Part shown: one piece after another, positions 16,348-23,911 of the stretch
Layout of the letters: every line of letters starts with the position of its first letter
Position numbering within the stretch: position 1 is the stretch's first letter
Origin: Ruminiclostridium sp.
Lineage (GTDB): Bacteria > Bacillota_A > Clostridia > Oscillospirales > Ruminococcaceae
NCBI GenBank assembly: GCA_017550775.1
Contig: JAFZOA010000700.1
Coordinates: 1-39,972 of the forward strand
Direction of reading: 5' to 3'
DNA: 39,972 nt
Notes under the pieces: model-generated
Databases searched by the model: none
The model's input: the letters and a program-made list of their open reading frames with translations, nothing else
Told to the model about the DNA's origin: nothing
Position numbers and translations under genes: made by a program

Positions 16348-17280
16348 TTACTTCTGACCGCCGAGACGAACACGGGGGTCGATCACGCAGTACAGTATAT
16401 CAAGTATCAGCATTACCACGATATACAGCGCGGAGTAGATAAAGCTCAGAGCGATGACGACGCTGTAATCATTGACGTTTATCGCGTTTGTGAGAAGTCC
16501 GCCAACGCCCGGAACGGAGAACATCTGCTCTATGACGAGCGAACCGGTAAGAAGTCCCACAAGCAGGCTCGCCACAACGGTTATTACCGGCATGAGCGAG
16601 TTTTTCAGGACATACTTCATTATTACCGTACCGTTGGAAAGCCCCTGACACTTTGCGAAAAGAACGTAATCGGATTTCATCACTTCGCTCGCCTCCGCTT
16701 TCGCGAAACGTGCTATCACCGCCATAACGCCGAAGCTCATCGCCGCCACCGGCATTATCGTCGAGACCGTCGGCGAACGGAAATCATACAGGAGCGGCAG
16801 CACATCGACCTTGTATCCCAGAAAGTAGGAGAAGCACATTGCGAACAGATATGAGGGGACTGCGATGCCGAGCAGGGTCAGCAGATTGTAGATGAAGCTC
16901 AGCACCTTGTTCCTGAAAAACGCGGTGAGAAAGCCGAGTACAAGTCCGAAGAATGTTCCCGTGACCATACTCGCGAGACCTATCTTCACCGTGACAGGGA
17001 ATCTGTTGACGAGAAGATCGGTTATCGGTGTATTCGCAGAGAGCGAATAGCTTACTCCGAGGTCGCCGTGCAGAACGTTCCCTATGTATCTGAAAAACTG
17101 AACGATTATGGGCTGGTCAAGTCCGTATTTTTCCTTTAGCTGGGCTATCTGTTCGGGGCTCAGCTTTTCATCGTTGAAGGGTGAGCCGGGCATGAACTGC
17201 AGCAGCAGAAACAGCACCAGCAGTATCACGAGCAGCGTGACTACGGAGATAATAAGTCGTTTTCCGAGATATTTCAGCAT
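16348..17280 (-). CDS. oppB: Peptide ABC transporter permease OppB-type
   Basis: The 310-residue protein begins MLKYLGKRLIISVVTLLVI, the standard DppB/OppB start. It has the FLLLQFMPGSPF segment, PIIVQFFRYIGNVLHGDLG, six membrane helices and the EAA loop near DYVLFAKCQGLSNGTVIMKY. The start codon follows the oppA stop immediately (stop 17281-17283, ATG at 17280). AGGAGG lies inside the end of oppA, so translation is coupled. Confidence 0.94.
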   Translation of the reverse strand: MLKYLGKRLIISVVTLLVILLVLFLLLQFMPGSPFNDEKLSPEQIAQLKEKYGLDQPIIVQFFRYIGNVLHGDLGVSYSLSANTPITDLLVNRFPVTVKIGLASMVTGTFFGLVLGFLTAFFRNKVLSFIYNLLTLLGIAVPSYLFAMCFSYFLGYKVDVLPLLYDFRSPTVSTIMPVAAMSFGVMAVIARFAKAEASEVMKSDYVLFAKCQGLSNGTVIMKYVLKNSLMPVITVVASLLVGLLTGSLVIEQMFSVPGVGGLLTNAINVNDYSVVIALSFIYSALYIVVMLILDILYCVIDPRVRLGGQK

Positions 17281-18903
17281 TTATACCGCCTCCTTTTCAA
17301 GGTCTGTCACGATAAGCCCGACCCCGGTGGGTGTGAGTCGGAAGCCCTTGACACTATCCCGCACAAGATAAGCTTCTCCCGTGGTATAGAGCGGCACCGC
17401 CGCGGTGTTCTCCATCAGCACGCTTTCGGCATCGTGCATGAGCGAATTGCGGCGCTCTGCATCATTTGCGGTCTCTTCGCTCTGACAGGTTTCGTAGATC
17501 TCGTCATATACGGGATCGTTGAACACACATTTATGAGCACTGGAAACGAACTGGGAAAGGAATGCCGTGGGGTCACAGTAGTCGGCGACCCAGCCTACAA
17601 TGATAAGATCGTATTCTCCTGCTTCATGCATCCGGGAACGTTCCTTCAATGTCACCGGTTTAAGATCGATCTCAAGACCCGGAAGCGTCCGTTTCATGTG
17701 AGCGGTTATAGCCTCGGCGACAGGAGCGGAGGACGCATTATACACAAGATTCAGCGTAACAGAGGATATGCCGAGATCGCTGAGTCCCTGCTTCCAGAGC
17801 TTTCCTGCCGCATCGGGATCGTAAACCGCGTATTCGTCGTACCTTGACGTATCACCGGCGAAATCCGAGCCGTCTGTCTCTCTGTAAAACCCGGGAGGTA
17901 CTATCCGCGTCAGAGGGGCATTTCCGGCCTTAAGCAGGTTTTCTGTCAGGTCGGCACGGTCTATGCTTTTACACAGAGCCATACGGATATTTTTATTGGC
18001 GAGTGCGGAGTTGGTCCTGTGATTTATGTCCATATATGTTATACTGGCGGAAGGATAAATCTTAAGCTCCGGGTCGCCCACGGCAAGCTCTGCGATCTCT
18101 CCCTGGACCGCCATAACGTCTACCACCTCAGACTCATAACACATAAGTGACTGCTGATTGTTGGAGACGACCTGCAATGTGACACCGTCGGTCTTTATTT
18201 TGTCCGCGTCGAAATAGTACGGGTTTTTACTGAAATGCACCTGCATCGCGAGGGGCTCGTACCGGTCTATGATATACGGACCGCAGGAAAGGATCGTTTT
18301 CTCGCTGTTTGCATAGTCGCTCCCGACAGAGCTGCAGAAATCCTCGCAGCAGGGAGAGAAGTTATTCATAGTGATAAGTGCCAGGAAATAAGGGCACGGG
18401 TCCTCAAGCTCATAAACGACCGTGCGGCTGTCGGGGGAGCTTACTCCGAGCTCGTTCAGAGGCTTTTCGCCGAGGGATATCTCATCGGCGTTCTTTAAGG
18501 CGCAGCAGTCGGTTATCAGATAAATGCTGTTGCTTCCGACATCCGGATCGGCAAGACGGCGCGCCCCGAAGACAAAGTCCTCCGCAAGTATCGGTCTTCC
18601 GTTGCTCCACCTGAGCCCTTCCTTAAGATGAAAGGTATATACGCGTCCGTCCTGTGAAACTTCATAGCTCTCGGCAAGTCCGGGAACAAGCTCGTTATCG
18701 GAATTGTAAGTATACAGGGTGGTCATAAAGAATGAGATCACCTCTGCCGAACCCGTATCATACGCGAGCTGAGGATCTATCGTGATCGGCGGTGAGCCTA
18801 TCGCTATATTGATCTCCTTTTCTTCCCCGGTGACCTCGGAACAGCTTCCGAGGAATACCGCAGTCAGAATAAGCGACAGAAGTGCGCTTATTGTTTTTTT
18901 CAT
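17281..18903 (-). CDS. oppA: Peptide-binding lipoprotein OppA-type (SBP_bac_5)
   Basis: The 540-residue protein has a lipoprotein signal MKKTISALLSLILTAVFLGS followed by Cys21. The mature part has family 5 features: the GLRWSNGRPILAEDFVFGAR segment (about 100) and a C-terminal half with DLIIVGWVADYCDPTAFLSQ. It binds oligopeptides or a related ligand outside the cell and hands them to the permeases. The ATG at 18903 is preferred: it overlaps the oppF stop as TAATG and gives a proper signal peptide. An earlier in-frame ATG at 18918 would add five residues. It lies between oppF and oppB. Confidence 0.93.
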   Translation of the reverse strand: MKKTISALLSLILTAVFLGSCSEVTGEEKEINIAIGSPPITIDPQLAYDTGSAEVISFFMTTLYTYNSDNELVPGLAESYEVSQDGRVYTFHLKEGLRWSNGRPILAEDFVFGARRLADPDVGSNSIYLITDCCALKNADEISLGEKPLNELGVSSPDSRTVVYELEDPCPYFLALITMNNFSPCCEDFCSSVGSDYANSEKTILSCGPYIIDRYEPLAMQVHFSKNPYYFDADKIKTDGVTLQVVSNNQQSLMCYESEVVDVMAVQGEIAELAVGDPELKIYPSASITYMDINHRTNSALANKNIRMALCKSIDRADLTENLLKAGNAPLTRIVPPGFYRETDGSDFAGDTSRYDEYAVYDPDAAGKLWKQGLSDLGISSVTLNLVYNASSAPVAEAITAHMKRTLPGLEIDLKPVTLKERSRMHEAGEYDLIIVGWVADYCDPTAFLSQFVSSAHKCVFNDPVYDEIYETCQSEETANDAERRNSLMHDAESVLMENTAAVPLYTTGEAYLVRDSVKGFRLTPTGVGLIVTDLEKEAV

Positions 18904-19844
18904 TATTCTTCTTTCCATTTTGCAAACTCCTCATCGGTGCAGCATACTCTGTGGGTGGCAGTTACATCGTGCCACGAACCGAGAGCGTAATCTATGCCGG
19001 CTTCACTCATATCATATAACGCGCCTTGGTCGGAAGGTATCACCGGATTCATGCGCGGTACAGCCGCAAGAAGGCTTCGGGTATACGGGTGGAGCGGCGT
19101 CTCGAATATCTCGTCCGGCGTACCGGTCTCAAGCAGATATCCGAGATGCAGCACGCCGATACGGTCGGACAGAAATCTCACCATATTCAGGTCGTGCGAT
19201 ATGAACAGAAAGGACGTTCCCGTTTCCGCCTTGATAGCTTTGAGCATATTTACGATCTGAGCCTGTACGGACGCGTCGAGGGCGGCTATACATTCGTCCG
19301 CGATAATAAGCTTGGGGTTCACCGCGAGCGCTCTCGCTATACCGATCCTCTGACGCTGGCCTCCGGAAAAATCCTTCGGATAGCGGCTTCTGTATTCAAC
19401 GGGGATCCCGACTTTTTCAAGCATACTGTCCACGATCTTATCCTGCTCGGCGCGGCTTTTCCCGATCTGCTGTATCACAAGAGCTTCACGGATAAGCTCG
19501 CCTGCCTGTTTTTTCGGATTGAGCGAGGACATCGGATCCTGGAATATCATCTGTATGCCCTTTGTTTTTTCAACGAACTCTTTCCGGCTCTTTATTCCGG
19601 TAAGTTCGTTCCCCTCGAAAACGATACTTCCGCTCGTCGGCTTGTTCAGCCCTATGATGCACTTTCCTATGGTGGATTTTCCGCTTCCGGACTCACCTAC
19701 AAGTCCGAAGGTCTCTCCCTTGTTTATCCGGAAGCTTATATGCTCGGAAGCCTTTATTCTCTTCCCCCGGGTGTCGAAATACATACAAAGGTCGCTGACA
19801 GAGAGAAGGACCGGCTTTCCGGTCTTAACCGTCGTTTCTGACAT
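18903..19844 (-). CDS. oppF: Peptide ABC transporter ATPase OppF-type
   Basis: The 313-residue ATPase has Walker A GESGSGKST (about 52-60), signature FSGGQRQRIGIARAL (about 163-177) and Walker B LIIADECIAALD, where the usual Pro after DE is Cys. The C-terminal oligopeptide extension contains TPLHPYTRSLL. It powers uptake together with OppD. Its start overlaps the end of oppD by 20 bases, and its stop overlaps the oppA start. Confidence 0.94.
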   Translation of the reverse strand: MSETTVKTGKPVLLSVSDLCMYFDTRGKRIKASEHISFRINKGETFGLVGESGSGKSTIGKCIIGLNKPTSGSIVFEGNELTGIKSRKEFVEKTKGIQMIFQDPMSSLNPKKQAGELIREALVIQQIGKSRAEQDKIVDSMLEKVGIPVEYRSRYPKDFSGGQRQRIGIARALAVNPKLIIADECIAALDASVQAQIVNMLKAIKAETGTSFLFISHDLNMVRFLSDRIGVLHLGYLLETGTPDEIFETPLHPYTRSLLAAVPRMNPVIPSDQGALYDMSEAGIDYALGSWHDVTATHRVCCTDEEFAKWKEE

Positions 19845-20907
19845 AGTCTTTGCCCTCCTGTTTCATTCCCGCTATCCGTTTTTTCAGAGCTTCCGGCATT
19901 TCCACCTTCGGAGCCCGTTCATCAAGCAGCCATGTCGCCGCATAGTGCGTTTCCGACACGCGGAACATCGGGGGTTCCGCCTTGAAATCCACCGCGAGCG
20001 CATACGGGTTTCTCGGAGCGAAAGCGTCGCCCGTGATCTCCTTGGCAAGGTTGGGAGGTGTGCCCGGGATAGAATACAGCTCGTCATTTCCGTCGGATAA
20101 TTCCGGCACGGCGGAAAGCAGCCCCCATGTATAGGGGTGCCTCGGGTCGTAGAAAATATCAAACACCGTACCGTATTCAATGATCTTGCCGGCATACATC
20201 ACACCGACAAAGTCCGCCGTCTTCGCCACGACTCCGAGGTTATGGGTTATGAATATTACGGATATCCCTCTTGCTCTGCGTATATTTTCAAGCAGTTCAA
20301 GTATACGGTTCTGTATGGTCACGTCGAGCGCTGTCGTCGGCTCGTCACAGATTATGATCTCCGGGTCGCATGACAGGGCTATCGCAATAACGATACGCTG
20401 TCTCATACCGCCGGAAAGCTGATGCGGGTACTGGCTCATGGTCCTTCCGGGGTCGGTTATCCCCACCTCGTACAGCAGTTCAAGCGCTCTTGCATACGCT
20501 TCTTTTTTACTCACCTTAGTATGGCTGCGTATGGATGTGATGATCTGGGATCCGATATTCATAGTCGGGTTGAGCGAGGTCATGGGATCCTGAAACACCA
20601 TTGATATTTTAGAACCGTTTATGTTCTTCTGTCGCCACGATCTCTTCATTCTGAGCAGATCGACCTCGGTATCTTTTCCGCGGTAGATCACTTCACCGGA
20701 GTTTATCACCGCGTTCTCGGGGAGTATCCCCATTATCGTCTTGGCGGAAATGCTTTTGCCGCAGCCCGACTCTCCCACAAGGGCGAGGACCTCGTTTTCC
20801 CGCAGGGAAAAATCCACGCCCCGTATGGCATGGATATCTCCGGTAGGCATTCTGAACGAGATATCAAGGTTTTTCACCTCGATCACGTTTCTGTTTTTAT
20901 TGCTCAT
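19825..20907 (-). CDS. oppD: Peptide ABC transporter ATPase OppD-type
   Basis: The 360-residue ATPase has Walker A GESGCGKS (about 41-48), signature LSGGMRQRIVIAIAL, Walker B IIICDEPTTALD and the C-terminal oligopeptide/dipeptide domain with DPRHPYTWGLL and a conserved cysteine-poor tail. The ATG at 20907 is chosen because GAGGAGG lies six bases upstream. An in-frame ATG 15 bases earlier has no such site. It is the first gene of the opp operon; a -10 box and a repeat element lie upstream. Confidence 0.94.
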   Translation of the reverse strand: MSNKNRNVIEVKNLDISFRMPTGDIHAIRGVDFSLRENEVLALVGESGCGKSISAKTIMGILPENAVINSGEVIYRGKDTEVDLLRMKRSWRQKNINGSKISMVFQDPMTSLNPTMNIGSQIITSIRSHTKVSKKEAYARALELLYEVGITDPGRTMSQYPHQLSGGMRQRIVIAIALSCDPEIIICDEPTTALDVTIQNRILELLENIRRARGISVIFITHNLGVVAKTADFVGVMYAGKIIEYGTVFDIFYDPRHPYTWGLLSAVPELSDGNDELYSIPGTPPNLAKEITGDAFAPRNPYALAVDFKAEPPMFRVSETHYAATWLLDERAPKVEMPEALKKRIAGMKQEGKDYVRNDG

Positions 20908-20931
20908 ACAAAACCTCCTCATGTACCCGGT

Positions 20932-20937
20932 ATTATA
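20932..20937 (-). promoter_or_regulatory. Possible -10 box of the opp operon
   Basis: TATAAT on the minus strand lies 25 bases before the oppD ATG. I find no good -35 box at 16-18 bases. The position where it would lie is at or inside the inverted-repeat element that begins at 20957, so the element may shape this promoter. Confidence 0.4.
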
Positions 20938-20956
20938 CAGGCATAATTAATTTTAT

Positions 20957-21092
20957 TAGTTTACAGTTTACAGTTTACAGGTTACAGGTATGGTGCGCGC
21001 GGCTTTAAATATAAATATATCGGCACAGTCGATGCAAAACTATTCACTGTTGACTGTATATCGATCAACTGTTAGCTGTAAACTGTAAACTA
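20957..21092. repeat. Heptamer inverted-repeat element between the serine hydrolase and oppD
   Basis: The left end holds three direct copies of TTTACAG (20960-20980) and one GTTACAG (20981-20987). The 17-base end TAGTTTACAGTTTACAG (20957-20973) recurs as its exact reverse complement at 21076-21092. The inner 100 bases are AT-rich with related GTTGAC / GTTAGCTG pieces and no open frame. It looks like a small non-autonomous repeat or a transcription stop between two same-strand units. Confidence 0.75.
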
Positions 21093-21107
21093 AAAGCAGC
21101 GATCTGT

Positions 21108-22250
21108 TTAAATTTCGGCAAAGACCGCATTCACGGCGCACCTTGCAAGTCGTGTCGTTCCCGCACCGCAGCGCTGTAAAAACAACGTTACGGAAACCTT
21201 TTCGGTCGGGTCGCACAGAAGGAATGTTCCCGTCCAGCCGTCCCAGCCGAAGGAACCTTCGCTTGCAAGAAGTCCCGCAAGATTCCGGTCTTCGAGTACC
21301 CTCATCAAATTGGCATAGCCGAAGCCGCGGACGGAATCCCAGTTGAGAGTCTTACGCTGCTCGGGCGACAAGCCGTTCTTACAAAGGAACCCGATCGTTT
21401 TCCTGCCGAGTATTCCGACCTTCCCGCAGGAGAGCTCCGCGCCGAGCTTCGCGTAATCGGCGGCGGTAGAAAACAGTCCGGCTCCCCCCGAAAGAAAGGC
21501 GGGGGTGCTGTCGCAGTCGTAAACGCTCAGATTCACATAGTCGGGCTTCTTCGGTGCTTCTCCCGCACACTCGTAAAGCACGGCAAGCCTGTCCCGCTTC
21601 TCCCGGGGCACAAAGAACGCCGTATCTTCCATTCCCAGCGGGTCGAAGACGTTTTCCTTCATGTACTCGTCGAGCCGCATATCCGCGGCTTTTTCTATTA
21701 CCGCGCCGAGTATATCCGCCGACGCGCCGTACATCCATTCCTGACCGGCGGGGAACATCAGCGCGCACTTGCCGGCTTCTGCGGCAAATTCCTGAGTCGT
21801 CATGGAGTGACCGTCACGAATGCTCTTATCGAGATCTCCCCAAAGCTTCGACGACATCTCTCCGCCCTCCCGGCTGTCACCCGGATACGGTATCCCCGAG
21901 GTCATATTTAGAAGATCACGCAGCCTTATCGGCGGGCTTGCGAGCTTCTTTCCGTCCCTTATGTAATAAGGCTCCGCGAACTCGGGGATATACCAGGAAA
22001 GCTCGTCCGCGGTGTCTATCCTGCCGCGCTCGACAAGCTGCATAGCGCATACAGAGGTTATTATCTTTGTACAGGAAAATGCGCGGCATATCGTGTTCTC
22101 GTCGAACGCCCTGCCGCCCTCGATATCGCAGAGACCGGCTCCGTGAGCAAATACGGTCTCGCCGTCTTTCGCCACGACCAGTGCCGCTCCGTTCTCGGAA
22201 TGAGTGATTATCGCGTCATCAACCGCTTTGGCTGCTTTCTCAAAATACAT
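21108..22250 (-). CDS. Serine hydrolase (class C beta-lactamase family)
   Basis: The 380-residue protein has the SxxK motif SCTK (Ser59-Lys62), the second motif region EWMYGAS, where Tyr-Gly-Ala replaces the usual Tyr-x-Asn, and a late GWTGTF segment in place of HTG or KTG. There is no signal peptide, so it acts in the cytosol or by another export route. Family members are esterases, D-peptidases or beta-lactamases; resistance cannot be claimed. AGGAGG lies nine bases before the ATG. It is the last gene of the run that starts with the beta-mannosidase. Confidence 0.88.
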   Translation of the reverse strand: MYFEKAAKAVDDAIITHSENGAALVVAKDGETVFAHGAGLCDIEGGRAFDENTICRAFSCTKIITSVCAMQLVERGRIDTADELSWYIPEFAEPYYIRDGKKLASPPIRLRDLLNMTSGIPYPGDSREGGEMSSKLWGDLDKSIRDGHSMTTQEFAAEAGKCALMFPAGQEWMYGASADILGAVIEKAADMRLDEYMKENVFDPLGMEDTAFFVPREKRDRLAVLYECAGEAPKKPDYVNLSVYDCDSTPAFLSGGAGLFSTAADYAKLGAELSCGKVGILGRKTIGFLCKNGLSPEQRKTLNWDSVRGFGYANLMRVLEDRNLAGLLASEGSFGWDGWTGTFLLCDPTEKVSVTLFLQRCGAGTTRLARCAVNAVFAEI

Positions 22251-22361
22251 TTATCGTTACCTCCTGTTATACCGGACGCAAATACACGGAGTTTCCCGGC
22301 TTTCGCATAATATAGTTGCCTGCGGCGGGTCTGTTTCATCTCATATTCAGATGAACACAGA

Positions 22362-23144
22362 TCAAAGGATCATCTGTTCAAGCTTTCTTGCTTTTTCATA
22401 CGCCAGAGTCAGGAATCCACGGATACCCATGTCCATATAATCCCAATTCATCGGCTCAAGCGTTATCGCTCCCCTGTAACCGACAGCTTTTAATCTGCCT
22501 GCGAGCGTATTCCAGTCAATGTTCCCGTCAAAAGGCAGCCGGTGCTGGTTGCGTATCCCGCCGTTGTCATGCAGATGCAGAGCTTTGAGCCTGTTTCCGT
22601 ACAATGCCGTAAGATCTGTTCCGGGTGAATAATTCGCGTTATGACAGCTGTCATAGCATACCCCGACATTGGTGAAGGGGAAATGCTCCATAACATAAGA
22701 CAGATTTCTTATATTCCGCAGATTTTCAAACGCGACATTCACACCGTACCCGGAGGCTTTTCCGATAATCTCCCCAAGCCTCTCAACGCCTGTGTCATTT
22801 ATCGGAAATTCATCATCGGGCAGATGTATCACTATTGTAGGTATCCGATATGTGCGGCAGTCTTCAACGCACTGCAAATAGTCGCGGAAGACGTTTTCGC
22901 CTTCTTCGCTCTTCGCAAACAGACTGTTCTGTTCATGAACGGGAGCGTGCATATTCTCTATTGAAAGCCCGGCATTTCGCGCAAGCTCAGCATCTTCCCT
23001 GTATCCCTCACCGCGTCCGAACCTTTCGCTCCACCACAGCATTACGCTGTCAAAGCCGGCTTCCTTTATCAGCCTGTATCTCTCCGTAAAGGGAACATCA
23101 TATCCTGCTCCGTAACCAAAACAATCATAAATACCAATGCTCAT
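22362..23144 (-). CDS. Sugar phosphate isomerase/epimerase (xylose-isomerase-like TIM barrel)
   Basis: The 260-residue protein is an AP-endonuclease-2-like TIM barrel. Metal-binding residues are visible in IENMHAP, VIHLPDD, VAFENLRN (Glu), VCYDSCHNANY (Asp, His), LKALHLHDNG and ITLEPMNW (Glu). Such enzymes isomerise or epimerise sugars with a divalent metal. AAAGGG lies eight bases before the ATG. It lies 78 bases after the HAD phosphatase and 111 before the serine hydrolase, in a probable carbohydrate-use unit led by the beta-mannosidase. Confidence 0.9.
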   Translation of the reverse strand: MSIGIYDCFGYGAGYDVPFTERYRLIKEAGFDSVMLWWSERFGRGEGYREDAELARNAGLSIENMHAPVHEQNSLFAKSEEGENVFRDYLQCVEDCRTYRIPTIVIHLPDDEFPINDTGVERLGEIIGKASGYGVNVAFENLRNIRNLSYVMEHFPFTNVGVCYDSCHNANYSPGTDLTALYGNRLKALHLHDNGGIRNQHRLPFDGNIDWNTLAGRLKAVGYRGAITLEPMNWDYMDMGIRGFLTLAYEKARKLEQMIL

Positions 23145-23222
23145 CGCAGGTCCCTTTCAGAGGTACCGGATCCTCGTTCTTCTTTGATATCCCGGACCCT
23201 GTGCCGCATACTGCGTCTGATA

Positions 23223-23864
23223 TCAGACATATCTCAGTATATCCGCAGGAGAATTTGCGATATAAGTCGCACCCGCTTCCTTTAATTCGCCGGGACTTCC
23301 GTATCCGAATAAAACACCTATGGAATCCAGCCCGTTTTCCGCCGCACCGATAATATCCTGCTTTCTGTCTCCAATCATTATGACCGAGCGTTTGTCGGCA
23401 ATATCACAGCGCTCCAGTGCGTATCCGATAATATCCGCCTTTTTGCTCCGGCTGTCGTCCATTGTGGCGCCTGCAACAAAATCAAAGTGATCGTAAAGCT
23501 CAAAATGCCGCAGTATCTCAACGGAAAATACCTCCGGCTTTGATGTCGCGACTATGAGCTTTTTTCCTTTTTCTTTCAGCTGTCTGAGAACATCCGGGAT
23601 GCCGTCATATACCTTGTTTTCAAACATTCCCTTTTCCCTGAAATATTCACGATAGTACCGGACAGCAAGTTCGCTTTGTTCGTCCGAAAAGCCATAAAAG
23701 CACTTAAACGACTCCTTAAGCGGAGGCCCTATAAACTTATACAGCTTCGTCCTATCGGTTTCATTTATGCCGAATTTCTCCAGAGAATACATGACAGAGT
23801 TGGTTATACCGACACCCGGGTCTGTCAGCGTGCCGTCCAGATCAAAAAGCAAATAGTTATACAT
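23223..23864 (-). CDS. HAD-family phosphatase (phosphoglycolate-phosphatase-like)
   Basis: The 213-residue protein has the HAD motif I FDLDGTLTD (nucleophile Asp8, acid/base Asp10), motif II IVATSKP (Thr/Ser), a Lys near RSKKADII, and motif III MIGDRKQDIIGA. The small cap domain fits the Gph/PgmB type. It removes phosphate from a small metabolite, possibly a sugar phosphate given its neighbours. GAGGA lies before the ATG. It follows the beta-mannosidase by 47 bases. Confidence 0.93.
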   Translation of the reverse strand: MYNYLLFDLDGTLTDPGVGITNSVMYSLEKFGINETDRTKLYKFIGPPLKESFKCFYGFSDEQSELAVRYYREYFREKGMFENKVYDGIPDVLRQLKEKGKKLIVATSKPEVFSVEILRHFELYDHFDFVAGATMDDSRSKKADIIGYALERCDIADKRSVIMIGDRKQDIIGAAENGLDSIGVLFGYGSPGELKEAGATYIANSPADILRYV

Positions 23865-23911
23865 ATTATCCTCATTTAGTCCCGCCGGTGTTTACGGTCT
23901 CATAATGAATG

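Noticed and set aside
21108..22250. Antibiotic-resistance beta-lactamase
   Set aside because: No signal peptide, altered second motif and no HTG/KTG motif; a general serine hydrolase is the safer call.
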